A stretch of DNA of 64,000 nt, taken from positions 3,410,001 to 3,474,000 of the forward strand of contig OZ253453.1 in the NCBI GenBank assembly GCA_965261455.1, in the 5' to 3' direction. The position numbers and the translations under genes are program-made. The notes beneath the pieces were generated by a model, which saw only the letters and a list, made by a program, of their open reading frames with translations, was not told the DNA's origin and did no database searches. The stretch comes from DAOUKH01 sp965261455. GTDB lineage: Bacteria > Chloroflexota > Dehalococcoidia > SHYB01. Shown one piece after another: positions 17,053 to 26,458 of this stretch (position 1 is its first letter; each line of letters begins with the position of its first letter).

Positions 17053-19665
17053 ATGTCCGACACGCCGCTTCGGCGCCAATATCTCGACATAAAACGGCGT
17101 TACCCCGACGTCATCCTCCTGTTCCGCCTCGGGGACTTCTACGAGACTTTCGAGGACGACGCCCGCGCCGCCTCGGCGGCCCTCGGCATCACCCTCACCT
17201 CGCGGGAGCTGGGCAAGGGGAAGCGCTACCCCATGGCGGGGATTCCCCACCACGCCCTCGATAACTACCTGGGGCGTCTGATCGACGCCGGCCACAAGGT
17301 CGCCATCTGCGAGCAGACCTCCGAACCGGGCGATGGGCTGGTCGAACGGGACGTGGTGCGCGTGGTGACCCCGGGGACGCTCGTCGAGGAGCACCTGCTC
17401 GACGGCAAGAGCAACAACTTCCTCGCCGCGGCGCTGGTCGAAGGCTACTCGGCCGGCCTGGCCCACCTCGACGTAAGCACCGGCGAGTTCGCCGCCGCTC
17501 AGCTTCCCGCCGACGGCCTCGACCTTGAAATCGGGCGGCTCGCCCCCGCCGAGCTTCTCGTCCGTGCCGGCGATCAGGTCCCCGCTCCGCCGCCGGTCAG
17601 ACCCACCGAGTCGCCCGACCGTGACTTCGAATTCGACGACGCCGAGGACCGCCTCAAGCGGCGCTTCGGCGTCCTGACCCTCGAGGCGTTCGGCTGCGCG
17701 GACAAGCCGCTGGCGGTCGCCGCGGCGGGCGCCGTGCTCGCCTATCTGGAGCGCACACAGCCGTCGTCGGCGGCGAGCGTGACCTCGCTGGCCACCTATT
17801 CCACCGAGCGCTACATGGCGCTAGACCCCCAGACGCGCCGCAATCTGGAGATCGCGCAGGCGGGGCGCTGGGGCGGCGAGGGGCAATCGCTCCTCAGCGC
17901 GATCGACGAGACGCGCACGCCGATGGGCGCGCGGATGCTCCGCCGGTGGATGGGCCAGCCCCTGCTCGACCGCGAACCGCTCGACGCCCGCCTCGACGCC
18001 GTGGCCTGGTTCCACGAACGTCCTCTGGCGCGGGAGCGTGCCGTCGACCTGCTCAAGTTCATGCCCGATCTGGAGCGCCTCTCTGGACGTGTCGCCGCGG
18101 GCCGCGCCGCGCCACGGGACCTGGCGGCGATGCGCCGAGGGCTCGAATCGGTCCCGGACCTCGCCGCGCTGCTCGCCCCGTCCGGCGGCGCTGAAGGCGA
18201 AAGGGGCGGCGGGATCGACGGCTTGCTGGCGCGCCTCGACCCCTGCGCCGACGTGGCGGACGCCATCGCCGAGGCTGTCGTTGACGATCCGCCGGCGGTG
18301 TTGAGCGACGGCGGCGTGCTGCGCTCCGGCCTCGACGAGGAGCTCGACCGATTGCGTGGCGTCTCGACCGGCGCTCGGACGCACCTCGCGGCGCTGGAGA
18401 GCAAGGAGCGCGAGCGCACCGGCGTCAAGTCGCTCAAGGTCGGCTACAACCGCGTCTTCGGCTACTACATCGAAATTGGGCGGTCGAACCAGGCCAAAGT
18501 CCCCGACGACTACGTTCGGCGGCAGACGCTGGCGGGGGCGGAGCGCTATGTCACCCCCGAGCTCAAGGAATACGAATCGACGATCCTCAACGCGCAGGAG
18601 CGGATTCAGGACCTTGAAACGGCGCTGTTCAAGCGGCTCTGCGAGCGGATCGCGGCGCGCTGCGACGGTGTCCTCGCCACCGCCGCGGCTCTGGGTGAGG
18701 CCGACGTCTACGCCGGTTTCGCCGCCGCCGCGGCGCGCTACGGCTACGTCCGCCCCACGCTTACCGATGGCGATGAGCTTGAAATCGTGAACGGGCGGCA
18801 TCCCGTGGTCGAGCGCGTCATACCCCAGGGCGGCTTCGTGCCCAACGACACCAAGATGTCGCGCGGCGGTGCCCGCGTCGTGGTGCTCACCGGCCCCAAC
18901 ATGTCGGGGAAGTCGACCTACCTGCGCCAGGTGGGACTCATCGTCCTGCTTGCCCAGATCGGGTGCTTCGTGCCCGCCGACGCGGCGCGCATCGGCATCG
19001 TCGACCGCATCTTCACCCGCGTGGGGTTGCAAGACGACCTCACGGCGGGACAGTCGACGTTCATGGTCGAGATGGTCGAGACGGCGCAGATCCTGCGCAA
19101 CGCCACGGAGCGCTCTCTCATCATCCTCGACGAGATCGGACGCGGCACGAGCACCTACGACGGCCTTTCCATCGCGCGCGCCGTCGCCGAGTACATTCAC
19201 AACCACCCCGAGCTGGGCGCCAAGACGCTGTTCGCCACGCACTATCACGAGCTTACCGATCTGGCGGGGATGCTTCCGGGGGTCAAGAACTTCCACGTCG
19301 CCGTGGCCGAGAAGGACGGCGAAGTCGCCTTCCTCCACAAGATCGTGCCCGGCGCCGCGGACAAGAGCTATGGTGTCCACGTGGCCACCCTGGCGGGGAT
19401 GCCGCCGGCGGTCGTGTCTAGGGCGCGGGAGGTCTTGCAGGGTCTCGAGCGAGAGAACGGGCGTCGTCCGCGCCGCCGCCGGAGCGCCCCGACAAACCCC
19501 GAGCAGCCGACGCTGCTGCCGCCCGCCTCGGAGACCTCCGAGCGCCTGCTCGACATCGACGTCGCCTCGCTCACTCCGCTCGAAGCTATCACCAAGCTCT
19601 TCGAGCTTCAGGACACGGCGCGCCGCGAGTCCGAAGGCGGGGGCGGCAAGGAGCGCGGCGGTTAG
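17053..19665 (+). CDS. mutS: DNA mismatch repair ATPase MutS
   Basis: 870 residues. Recognises mispairs and small loops and recruits MutL. Domain I has the mismatch wedge GDFYETFEDDA (Phe and Glu of F-x-E near residues 30-32). Connector, lever and clamp follow (LKVGYNRVFGYYIE in the core). The ATPase has Walker A GPNMSGKST (about residue 613), STFMVEM, Walker B ILDEIGRGTST and the FATHYHEL switch. The tail has the basic, proline-rich linker and C-terminal helices ending LFELQDTARR. ATG 17053 is preferred over 17005 because MSDTPLRRQYLDIK matches the family start and a -10 box lies just before it. It leads a mutS-mutL-mutY cluster. Confidence 0.97.
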   Translation: MSDTPLRRQYLDIKRRYPDVILLFRLGDFYETFEDDARAASAALGITLTSRELGKGKRYPMAGIPHHALDNYLGRLIDAGHKVAICEQTSEPGDGLVERDVVRVVTPGTLVEEHLLDGKSNNFLAAALVEGYSAGLAHLDVSTGEFAAAQLPADGLDLEIGRLAPAELLVRAGDQVPAPPPVRPTESPDRDFEFDDAEDRLKRRFGVLTLEAFGCADKPLAVAAAGAVLAYLERTQPSSAASVTSLATYSTERYMALDPQTRRNLEIAQAGRWGGEGQSLLSAIDETRTPMGARMLRRWMGQPLLDREPLDARLDAVAWFHERPLARERAVDLLKFMPDLERLSGRVAAGRAAPRDLAAMRRGLESVPDLAALLAPSGGAEGERGGGIDGLLARLDPCADVADAIAEAVVDDPPAVLSDGGVLRSGLDEELDRLRGVSTGARTHLAALESKERERTGVKSLKVGYNRVFGYYIEIGRSNQAKVPDDYVRRQTLAGAERYVTPELKEYESTILNAQERIQDLETALFKRLCERIAARCDGVLATAAALGEADVYAGFAAAAARYGYVRPTLTDGDELEIVNGRHPVVERVIPQGGFVPNDTKMSRGGARVVVLTGPNMSGKSTYLRQVGLIVLLAQIGCFVPADAARIGIVDRIFTRVGLQDDLTAGQSTFMVEMVETAQILRNATERSLIILDEIGRGTSTYDGLSIARAVAEYIHNHPELGAKTLFATHYHELTDLAGMLPGVKNFHVAVAEKDGEVAFLHKIVPGAADKSYGVHVATLAGMPPAVVSRAREVLQGLERENGRRPRRRRSAPTNPEQPTLLPPASETSERLLDIDVASLTPLEAITKLFELQDTARRESEGGGGKERGG

Positions 19666-19743
19666 AAAATCCGCGGAGGCGGGAGTAGAATCGAAACCGC
19701 CGCCGCGCGCCCCGCCCTTTCCCCGGTCCCGGCGGCAAGCGCT

Positions 19744-21480
19744 ATGAAGATCAGGCTGCTTCCTCCCGCGCTCGTCTCGCGGATCGCCGCCGGCGAGGTT
19801 ATCGAGCGGCCGGCCTCCGTGGTCAAGGAGCTTATCGAGAACGCCCTCGACGCCGGGGCCTCACGCGTCGATATTCAGGCCGCGTCTGGCGGCGTCGCAC
19901 TCCTTCGCGTCTCCGACGACGGGGAGGGCGTCGACGCCGACGACCTCGAGGCGGCGTTCACCCGCCACGCCACGAGCAAGCTCGAAGACGAGGCGGCCCT
20001 CCACCGCATCGGCACACTGGGCTTTCGCGGCGAGGCGCTGGCGTCGATGGCGGCGGTGGCCGACGTCACGCTGCTGTCGCGGACGGTGGCGTCGCTGAGC
20101 GGCGCGGAGATTCGAGTGAAGAACGGCGTCGTGATCGAGCAGGGGCCGCGCGCCGCCCCGCCGGGGACGACGGTCTCGGTGCGCAACCTGTTCCGCGACG
20201 TTCCCGCCCGTCTCAAGTTCCTCAAGTCGAATGCGGCGGAGGCGAGCCGCATCGCGTCGGTGGTGGGCGCCTATGCCCTGTCGCGCCCAGGGACGGCCTT
20301 CAGTCTGGCGGTGGACGGCAAGGAGAGCGTTCGGTCGCAGGGCAACGGCGACCGCCGCGCCGCCTTCGCCGCCGTCTACGGTGCGGGCACCGCCGCCCGG
20401 ATGCTCGACGTGGAATGGAGCGGCGATTCGTCGGGGTTGGCAATAGACGTCGTCGGCCTGACCTCGCCGGCGGATCTGAGCCGGGGCAACCGCACCTTCG
20501 TTACGCTGCTGGTGAATGGACGCCTCGTCCAGAGCCGCTCGCTCTCCTTCGCGGTCATCGAGGCCTACCGCGGCTTCCTGGGGTCGGGGCGTTACCCCAT
20601 GGCCGTCCTCGACGTGCATGTCGATGTGGGAGAGACGGACGTGAACGTCCACCCCGCGAAGATGGAGATCAAGTTCCGCGACGAGCGGCCCGTCTTCTCC
20701 GCCGTCCGCCATGCAGTGACGGAGTCGCTGGAGGGTGAGGCTGCGCCGCGCCCGGCGACGGTGATCCCCGGAGCGGTGGCCTCGCCCTTCGCCCCGCTCG
20801 ACGAGGCGGCGGCATCGAGGCCGATGCCGGTGGACGCGCCGATTTCAGGGCTCCGCGAGGCGGCGCCCCGCGCGCAGGGGGCGGCGAGCGGGCAAGGCGC
20901 GCTGCGTGTCCCCGTCTTGCGGGTACTGGGGCAACTTGGCTCGACGTTCATCATCAGCGAGGGCCCCGAGGGGATGTACCTGATCGACCAGCACACCGCT
21001 CACGAGCGAGTGCTCTTCGATCAGCTCCGGCGCGACCGCGACCGCGGCGAGGTGAAGTCGCAGGGCCTGCTCGAACCGTTGGCGGTTGAGATGTCGCCGG
21101 AGGAGCAGGAATTGGTGGCCGAGCACGCCGAAATCCTGACTGGTTACGGTTTCGATACAGAGCCGTTTGGCGAGCGTGCCGTGCTGTTGCGGGCCGTCCC
21201 CGCGGGCCTCGCCGCCGTCGAGCCGGCGCGCGCACTCCACGACGTGCTCGACTATTTGCAAGCCGACGACCTGCGGGGCTATAGCTGGGAGGAACGTATG
21301 CTGGCGTCCGTGGCCTGCCACTCGGCGGTGCGAGCCGGCCAGGCGCTCTCGGCGCAGGAGATGCGGGAGATGGTGCGCCTGTTGGAGACGGCGGACAATC
21401 CGCACGCCTGCCCTCACGGCCGGCCCATCATCGTCCACATGAGCACGGCGCAGCTCGAGCGCGAGTTCGACCGCCGCTAG
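19744..21480 (+). CDS. mutL: DNA mismatch repair protein MutL
   Basis: 578 residues. The GHKL ATPase has VKELIENALDAGA (Mg2+-binding E/N), SDDGEGVD and TLGFRGEALAS in the first 110 residues, so ATP binding looks intact. A short low-complexity linker (about residues 330-390) leads to the C-terminal dimerisation domain. That domain holds DQHTAHERVLFDQ, a variant of the endonuclease motif DQHA-x2-E-x4-E with A to T and the final E to D. ACHSAVRAG and CPHGRP near the end supply the remaining zinc-site motifs. A latent nicking nuclease is therefore likely but not certain. It begins 78 bases after mutS. Confidence 0.96.
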   Translation: MKIRLLPPALVSRIAAGEVIERPASVVKELIENALDAGASRVDIQAASGGVALLRVSDDGEGVDADDLEAAFTRHATSKLEDEAALHRIGTLGFRGEALASMAAVADVTLLSRTVASLSGAEIRVKNGVVIEQGPRAAPPGTTVSVRNLFRDVPARLKFLKSNAAEASRIASVVGAYALSRPGTAFSLAVDGKESVRSQGNGDRRAAFAAVYGAGTAARMLDVEWSGDSSGLAIDVVGLTSPADLSRGNRTFVTLLVNGRLVQSRSLSFAVIEAYRGFLGSGRYPMAVLDVHVDVGETDVNVHPAKMEIKFRDERPVFSAVRHAVTESLEGEAAPRPATVIPGAVASPFAPLDEAAASRPMPVDAPISGLREAAPRAQGAASGQGALRVPVLRVLGQLGSTFIISEGPEGMYLIDQHTAHERVLFDQLRRDRDRGEVKSQGLLEPLAVEMSPEEQELVAEHAEILTGYGFDTEPFGERAVLLRAVPAGLAAVEPARALHDVLDYLQADDLRGYSWEERMLASVACHSAVRAGQALSAQEMREMVRLLETADNPHACPHGRPIIVHMSTAQLEREFDRR

Positions 21481-21503
21481 CGGCGAGGGGCTGCTCGACC
21501 GTC

Positions 21504-22448
21504 GTGGCGAAACCCAAGACCGGCGCGGCGCATGAGGCCAAGATGGCCGAGATGGTCGAACGAGTGCGGCCCCACGCCTCCGCGCTGCTCGACTGGTACG
21601 ACCGGAACGGCCGCGTCCTTCCTTGGCGAGGCGTCCGCGACCCTTACGCCGTCCTTGTCTCCGAAGTCATGCTCCAGCAGACGCAGGTGGACCGCGTGAT
21701 TCCCAAGTACCGCGAGTTCCTCGACCTCTTTCCCGATTTCGAGACGCTCGCCGCGGCCCCGCCCGCCGACGTCATCCGGGCCTGGTCGCCCTTGGGCTAC
21801 AACCGGCGCGCCGTGCGCCTGCACCGTATCGCCCGCGCGGTGGCGGCGGACGGTCTGCCGGGGGACGTCGGGGCTCTGCGCCGCTTGGAAGGGGTCGGCG
21901 AGTACACCGCGGCGGCGGTGGCGTGCTTCGCCTTCGACGCGCAGGTCGGCGTCGTGGACACCAACGTGCGGCGTGTCCTGACCCGGCTCGTCGGCGCCGC
22001 GCGCCCGTCGCCCGCCGCGCTTCGCCGCGCCGCCGACGCCCTGCCGCCGCACGGGGAGGCGTATGCCTGGAACCAGGCGATGATGGACCTCGGCGCTACG
22101 GTCTGCACCGCCGCCGCGCCCAAGTGTGGCGTCTGTCCTCTCGCCGCCGCGTGTGCCTTCGCCCTCGCCGGAACCGGCGCCGCCGTGGCTGAAGAGCGGG
22201 CGGAGTATCGCGTTTCGCCGCGTAAGCGCGAGGCCCCATTCGCGGGGTCGCGGCGCTACTACCGCGGACGCATCGTCGAGCGGCTGCGGGAGCTCCCGCC
22301 GGGCGAGTCCACCGCCCTGTCCGATCTCGGCGCGGCGATCAAAGACGGCTTCACGGAGCACGACGAGCCCTGGCTTGCCGGACTCCTCGCCGAACTCGAA
22401 CGCGACGGCCTCGCCAAGCTCGACGACGGCCGCGTTTCGCTGCCGTAA
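21504..22448 (+). CDS. mutY: A/G-specific adenine glycosylase
   Basis: 314 residues. Removes adenine paired with 8-oxoguanine. The sequence SEVMLQQTQVDRV carries the catalytic Glu, LEGVGEYTAAAV is the helix-hairpin-helix, and VVDTNVRRVL carries the catalytic Asp (about residue 151). C-x6-C-x2-C-x5-C (CTAAAPKCGVCPLAAAC) ligates the 4Fe-4S cluster. The C-terminal 80 residues look like a winged helix (RGRIVERLRELPPGE) instead of the NUDIX-like 8-oxoG reader of E. coli MutY, a form also seen in Actinobacteria. GTG start, 23 bases after mutL, so the three repair genes probably share a transcript. Confidence 0.93.
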   Translation: MAKPKTGAAHEAKMAEMVERVRPHASALLDWYDRNGRVLPWRGVRDPYAVLVSEVMLQQTQVDRVIPKYREFLDLFPDFETLAAAPPADVIRAWSPLGYNRRAVRLHRIARAVAADGLPGDVGALRRLEGVGEYTAAAVACFAFDAQVGVVDTNVRRVLTRLVGAARPSPAALRRAADALPPHGEAYAWNQAMMDLGATVCTAAAPKCGVCPLAAACAFALAGTGAAVAEERAEYRVSPRKREAPFAGSRRYYRGRIVERLRELPPGESTALSDLGAAIKDGFTEHDEPWLAGLLAELERDGLAKLDDGRVSLP

Positions 22449-22481
22449 CCTAGTTTCGGAGGGAGAGCCCTTCAGGCGCCC

Positions 22482-22498
22482 GCGCGCCGCTGGCGCGC
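22482..22498 (+). terminator. GC hairpin after mutY, also a dispersed repeat
   Basis: GCGCGCC-GCT-GGCGCGC followed by CCTTT. The same hairpin with GCA in the loop occurs at 55815-55831, and both are preceded by GCGCCC, so it may be a small repeat re-used as a terminator. Confidence 0.5.
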
Positions 22499-22615
22499 CC
22501 TTTCGGCGTGGAATTCGCATCGGCCGCCTTAGGGGCGGGCCACGGCTCGTTCCTAAGGCAGGCGTTATCCTGAAGGCCATTTGAACGAGTCCGGCCGGGG
22601 AGCGGCTTTCGCCCG

Positions 22616-23890
22616 ATGAAGCTTCCGAGAATCACCGTCTTCTATGGTTGGTATATCGTCGGTGCGACGTTTCTGACGGGCCTCCTCTCCGGCGGATTCT
22701 TCACGTTTGGCATCGGCGTCTTCTTCCCGGAGGTCAAGGCGGAGTTTTCTCTCCAGACCCACGCGCCGCTTGCCGCGATCTTTGGCATCGCCCCGTTGGA
22801 AGGCGCGATCCTGGGGCCGTTCCAGGGTTTCTTCGTCGACCGCTTCGGCCCTCGTCGGGTGATGCTGCTCGGCATCACGCTCAACGGCTTGGGTTGGGTG
22901 CTCGCCGCGACTTCGCAGTCGTTGGGGATGTTCGCCGTCTTTTTCCTGCTCATTGCCGCAGGGAACGGCATGGGGCTGACCGCGCCTCCGCTGGCGACGG
23001 TGGGCAACTGGTTCATCAGAAAGCGCGGTATCGCGTTTGGGATCGCCACCGCCGGGTTTGGACTGGGGACGGTGTTCCTTCCCCTGGTGAACTACCTGAT
23101 CGACTCGCTCGACTGGCGCACCACGGCGGTCATCATCGGCGTCGTGATCTGGGCGGTCGGCTATCCCCTCGCCCTGCTCATGCGGCACCGCCCCGAGCAA
23201 TACGGGATGAAACCCGACGGACTGGACGAGCCGGCCCCCGCGGCGCGGCGTCCAACGACACCGGTCCCCGAGCCCGACTTCACGCCCTTCGAGGCACTGC
23301 GCACCAGGGCATTCTGGCTCATCAACCTCAACGCCGCCTCCCGCACGTTCATCCTCTCCGCGCTCGCGGTGAACTTGGTCGTCGCCTTGGAGGGAGAGGG
23401 CTTCTCGACCGCGACCGCGGCCAACGTCCTCGCGGCGATCGGGGTACTCACCGTCCCGGGAAGGCTTGGCACCGGGGTATTGGCCGATAGGATCGACAAG
23501 CGGGTGTTGGCGGCGGGGATATCCCTACTGATGGGCACCTCGATGCTGCTCCTAGCGTGGGCGTCGGAGGTGTGGCAGCTGGCGATCTTCGCTCCGGTCT
23601 ATGGCCTCGCCCACGGCGGCGGCGGCACCGTCATGTTCGCCATGCGCGCCGAGTACTTCGGAAGACGCTCCTTTGCCACCATCAGCGGCATGGGCACGGT
23701 CATGATGGCCTCCGGCTCGATGCTTGGAGCCTGGCTCGCAGCCTTCATTTTTGACAAGACGGGAAGCTACAACCTGGCGTGGATGACTTTCGGCGCCGCC
23801 TCGCTCGTTGGGGTGGCGGCCATCCTGCTGGTGCGCCGTCCGCTGACGCCGAGCCGTGGGCGCGGCCTGGCGTGGCGCCCGCAACTCTGA
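22616..23890 (+). CDS. MFS transporter, monocarboxylate/oxalate-formate-like
   Basis: 424 residues, 12 predicted membrane segments. The start VFYGWYIVGATFLTG is the hallmark Y-G-W-x-I/V of the oxalate:formate and monocarboxylate porter branch. GFFVDRFGPRRVML gives the loop 2-3 motif, and LLMRHRPEQYGMKPDG marks the central loop before the second half. Such porters usually carry small organic acids; this substrate is unknown. Start ATG 22616. A TATCCT -10-like box lies at about 22565 in the short intergenic region after mutY. Confidence 0.88.
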   Translation: MKLPRITVFYGWYIVGATFLTGLLSGGFFTFGIGVFFPEVKAEFSLQTHAPLAAIFGIAPLEGAILGPFQGFFVDRFGPRRVMLLGITLNGLGWVLAATSQSLGMFAVFFLLIAAGNGMGLTAPPLATVGNWFIRKRGIAFGIATAGFGLGTVFLPLVNYLIDSLDWRTTAVIIGVVIWAVGYPLALLMRHRPEQYGMKPDGLDEPAPAARRPTTPVPEPDFTPFEALRTRAFWLINLNAASRTFILSALAVNLVVALEGEGFSTATAANVLAAIGVLTVPGRLGTGVLADRIDKRVLAAGISLLMGTSMLLLAWASEVWQLAIFAPVYGLAHGGGGTVMFAMRAEYFGRRSFATISGMGTVMMASGSMLGAWLAAFIFDKTGSYNLAWMTFGAASLVGVAAILLVRRPLTPSRGRGLAWRPQL

Positions 23891-23901
23891 AGAAGAGAGG
23901 G

Positions 23902-24366
23902 CTAGGCCGCGCTAGCCTCGGCGTCGGCTTTCAGGCCGGCGAGCCATTCTTGCAGCATGCGGCGCACCGCCCAGGTAGGAGAGAAGAGGGGCAACGTCCA
24001 CTGCATCGGCCCCTCTTGGCGGATGCTGATGCCGGAGCGGACGCCCGTGCCCTCTTCGTCGAAGTGGACCGTGGTCTGCCGGGCGACGCCGCCCGAATTC
24101 GACACCCATATCGCCGCCCGCGGGGGGTCGATCTCGACCACGGCGGGCTCTATCGCGAGGGGACGCCACCAGGGTTTGACGACGAGCCGCAGCCGACCGC
24201 CCACGCGCCAGGGGTCGCCGCCGGGGGCGGAGGTCTCGATCCACGAGTCGCCCCATTCGGGCCAGCGCTCGATGTGCGTGAAGGCGCGCCAGACAACTTC
24301 CGGCGGCGCGTCTATGTGGGCCGATTCCTTGATTTCGTAGACGCCGGCGACGACGCGCATCGTCAA
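23902..24366 (-). CDS. SRPBCC (START-like) domain protein
   Basis: 154 residues. The N-terminal IKESAHIDAPPEVVWRAFTHIERWPEW is the standard polyketide-cyclase/START-like beginning, with the D/P-x-x-V-W and W-P-x-W positions. A central beta sheet and a C-terminal helix (WAVRRMLQEWLAGLKADA) close a hydrophobic pocket. These proteins bind small lipophilic ligands; no catalytic residues can be named. Its start overlaps the stop of the SDR gene by four bases, so the two are co-translated and may act on the same compound. Confidence 0.8.
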   Translation of the reverse strand: MTMRVVAGVYEIKESAHIDAPPEVVWRAFTHIERWPEWGDSWIETSAPGGDPWRVGGRLRLVVKPWWRPLAIEPAVVEIDPPRAAIWVSNSGGVARQTTVHFDEEGTGVRSGISIRQEGPMQWTLPLFSPTWAVRRMLQEWLAGLKADAEASAA

Positions 24367-25133
24367 CCGTTCATGATGACGCCGGCGTCCACCACGAGGG
24401 TCTGCCCCGTCATCAGAGCGCTATCGTCGGAGGCGAGGAAGACGGCGGTGCCGGTGAGGTCGGAGGGTTCGAGGGACCGTCTCATCGCCGACGCGCCGGC
24501 CAAGACTCCCACGAACGCGTCGGGGACAACCCTCTTGGTAGCCTCCGACATGGTGACGCCGGGGGCGATGGCGTTGACGCGAATACCGTGACCGCCGCCC
24601 TGCTTCGCCATCGACTTGGTGAGGAAGACGACGCCCGACTTGGAGAGGCCGTAGGCGTTGGAGGAAAAGTTGTCGCCGGGCCTCGCGCCGGGCAGCGAGT
24701 AGGCGGCGATCGAGGCAATGTTGATGATCGACCCGCCGCCCTGCTCCTTCATGTAGGGGAAGACAGCGCGGCTCGCTATCAGGACCCCGACCACGTTCAC
24801 GTCAAGCACCTTGCGAAGGTAGTCGACGGTCTCGTTGCCCAAGTCGAGGTTGTAGTAGATCGCCGCGTTGTTGACCAAGGCGTCGATGCGCCCGAACCGC
24901 TCGTGGGTCTGGCGCGCCATGGCCTCGACGCTCGCCTCGTCGGCGACGTCGGTCTCGAGGGCCAGGGCTTCGCCGCCGAGTTCGGCGATCTCGGCCTCGA
25001 CGGCCTTGGCCTGATCGACTCGGAGGTCGGCGACGACCACGCTCGCCCCCTCCCGCGCGAAGCGAAGGCAATACTCGCGCCCGATTCCTTGAGCACCGCC
25101 GGTGACGATGGCTACGCGGTCTTTGAGGCGCAT
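24363..25133 (-). CDS. Short-chain dehydrogenase/reductase
   Basis: 256 residues. The Rossmann start VTGGAQGIGREY binds the nucleotide, VVADLRVDQAK suggests NAD(H) by the Asp after strand 2, and LVNNAAIYYN is the family motif. The catalytic tyrosine and lysine are in NAYGLSKSG (about residue 158). The segment between the usual active serine and the tyrosine (AAYSLPGARPGDNFSSNA) is a little long, so the serine assignment is uncertain. The substrate is unknown, presumably an alcohol/ketone pair. First gene of a two-gene unit with the SRPBCC protein. Confidence 0.87.
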   Translation of the reverse strand: MRLKDRVAIVTGGAQGIGREYCLRFAREGASVVVADLRVDQAKAVEAEIAELGGEALALETDVADEASVEAMARQTHERFGRIDALVNNAAIYYNLDLGNETVDYLRKVLDVNVVGVLIASRAVFPYMKEQGGGSIINIASIAAYSLPGARPGDNFSSNAYGLSKSGVVFLTKSMAKQGGGHGIRVNAIAPGVTMSEATKRVVPDAFVGVLAGASAMRRSLEPSDLTGTAVFLASDDSALMTGQTLVVDAGVIMNG

Positions 25134-25256
25134 AGGGAACCTCCAAGGGGGCGGCGGCTTCCAGCGGAAGCGGCCAGGTGTGAAGCGGGCCTAGAATGCC
25201 ACACGCGCCCCGCGGGTTCAACGAGGGCAATGCTTCTCTGGAAAGAATCTTGGTGC

Positions 25257-25262
25257 TATCCT
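25257..25262 (+). promoter_or_regulatory. -10 box for the polyamine genes
   Basis: TATCCT in the context GTGCTATCCTAG. If used, it lies downstream of the ATG at 25230 and favours TTG 25308 as the true start of the decarboxylase. Confidence 0.4.
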
Positions 25263-25307
25263 AGTCGGGCTGCCTTGCGCCGGATATTCGCCTCGGAGCC
25301 ACCCCCT

Positions 25308-26456
25308 TTGTCCGCCGCCACCCCCCTGACCCTTGATGTGACCGCCGCCTCGCGCGGCTTGCTCGACCGCGCCGCGCGGTACGTCGATACGACGCCGGCA
25401 CTGGTCATTGAGCTTGCCGCGGTCGAGCGCGCCTACCGCAGCTTCGCCGAGGCCTTCACCGGCTCGCCCGTGTTCTACGCGCTCAAGGCGAACCCCGACC
25501 CGCGCGTGGCGCGGCGGCTGGCGAGTCTGGGCTGCGGCTTCGAGATCGCCAGCGCCGCCGAGCTCGGGCTGGTGGCGGAGATCGGCGTCGAGCCCGAGCG
25601 TGTCATCAGCAGCAACCCGATCAAGGCGCCCGCCTTCGTGGCCGCGGCGTACGAATATGGCGTACGGCACTTCGCCTTCGATTCCGACGCCGAGATCGAC
25701 AAGCTGGCGCGTTACGCGCCGGGATGTGAAGTGTCGGTCCGGCTCGTGGTGCCCAACGAGGGTAGCGACTGGCCCCTCGACAAGAAGTTTGGCGCCGCTC
25801 CCGTCGAGGCCTCCGGTCTCATGCGCCGTGCCGCCCGGCGCGGCCTGATTCCCGCCGGTGTGACCTTTCACGTGGGCTCGCAGTGCCGCCGTCCCGAGTC
25901 TTGGGCCGCCGCGCTCGACATCGCCGGAGGCGTGCTCGCCGAGCTTGCCCGCGATGGCATCGAGCCCCGCGTCGTCAACGTGGGCGGCGGGATGCCGGTG
26001 GCCTACGCCTCCGGCCCCGCGCCATCGGCGAACGACGTGGCATCGGTGGTGAAGGCGAGCGCCGCTCGTCTGCCTTGGCCGGTCGAGATCTGGCTGGAGC
26101 CGGGGCGGGGGCTCGTAGGCGAGGCGGGGACGTTGGTAACGGAGGTCATCGGCGTCGCCGAACGCGAGGGCCAGCGTTGGGTCTACCTCGACGTGGGCGT
26201 CTTCCACGGCCTCGCCGAGGCGATGGGCGGCATTGCCTACCGCTTCGAGACCGACGCCGGAGGCGCGCCCTCACCCTGCACCATCGCGGGGCCGTCATGC
26301 GACAGCGTGGACGTGATTACCACCGATGGCCTGCTTCCGGAAGTTACTGTCGGCGACCGCGTCGTTATCCCTGCGGCGGGGGCCTACACCACGGCCTATG
26401 CCTCGGCATTCAACGGCTTTCCGGGGCCGGAAACGATTGTGGTGGAGGCCCTGTAA
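25308..26456 (+). CDS. Group III PLP-dependent decarboxylase, ornithine decarboxylase-like
   Basis: 382 residues from TTG 25308. Makes a diamine from ornithine or a related amino acid. VFYALKANPDPRV holds the PLP-binding lysine (about residue 64), VTFHVGSQ the stacking histidine, VNVGGGMPV and LEPGRGLVGEAG the phosphate-binding glycines. GPSCDSVDVI carries the cysteine of the partner-subunit active site as in ODC, and DPV-type or CESGD-type DAP decarboxylase motifs are absent. TTG 25308 is preceded by GGAG (25295-25298); the in-frame ATG at 25230 lies upstream of a likely -10 box. speE begins two bases after the stop, so putrescine feeding spermidine synthesis is the natural reading. Lysine as substrate is not excluded. 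Confidence 0.85.
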   Translation: MSAATPLTLDVTAASRGLLDRAARYVDTTPALVIELAAVERAYRSFAEAFTGSPVFYALKANPDPRVARRLASLGCGFEIASAAELGLVAEIGVEPERVISSNPIKAPAFVAAAYEYGVRHFAFDSDAEIDKLARYAPGCEVSVRLVVPNEGSDWPLDKKFGAAPVEASGLMRRAARRGLIPAGVTFHVGSQCRRPESWAAALDIAGGVLAELARDGIEPRVVNVGGGMPVAYASGPAPSANDVASVVKASAARLPWPVEIWLEPGRGLVGEAGTLVTEVIGVAEREGQRWVYLDVGVFHGLAEAMGGIAYRFETDAGGAPSPCTIAGPSCDSVDVITTDGLLPEVTVGDRVVIPAAGAYTTAYASAFNGFPGPETIVVEAL

Positions 26457-26458
26457 CC

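Noticed and set aside
17821..19380. Long antisense frame within mutS
   Set aside because: Shadow of the strongly GC-biased third codon position; no family motifs.
24588..25307. N-terminal extension of the PLP decarboxylase frame
   Set aside because: It runs antisense through the SDR gene and matches no decarboxylase N-terminus; a promoter-like box lies inside it.
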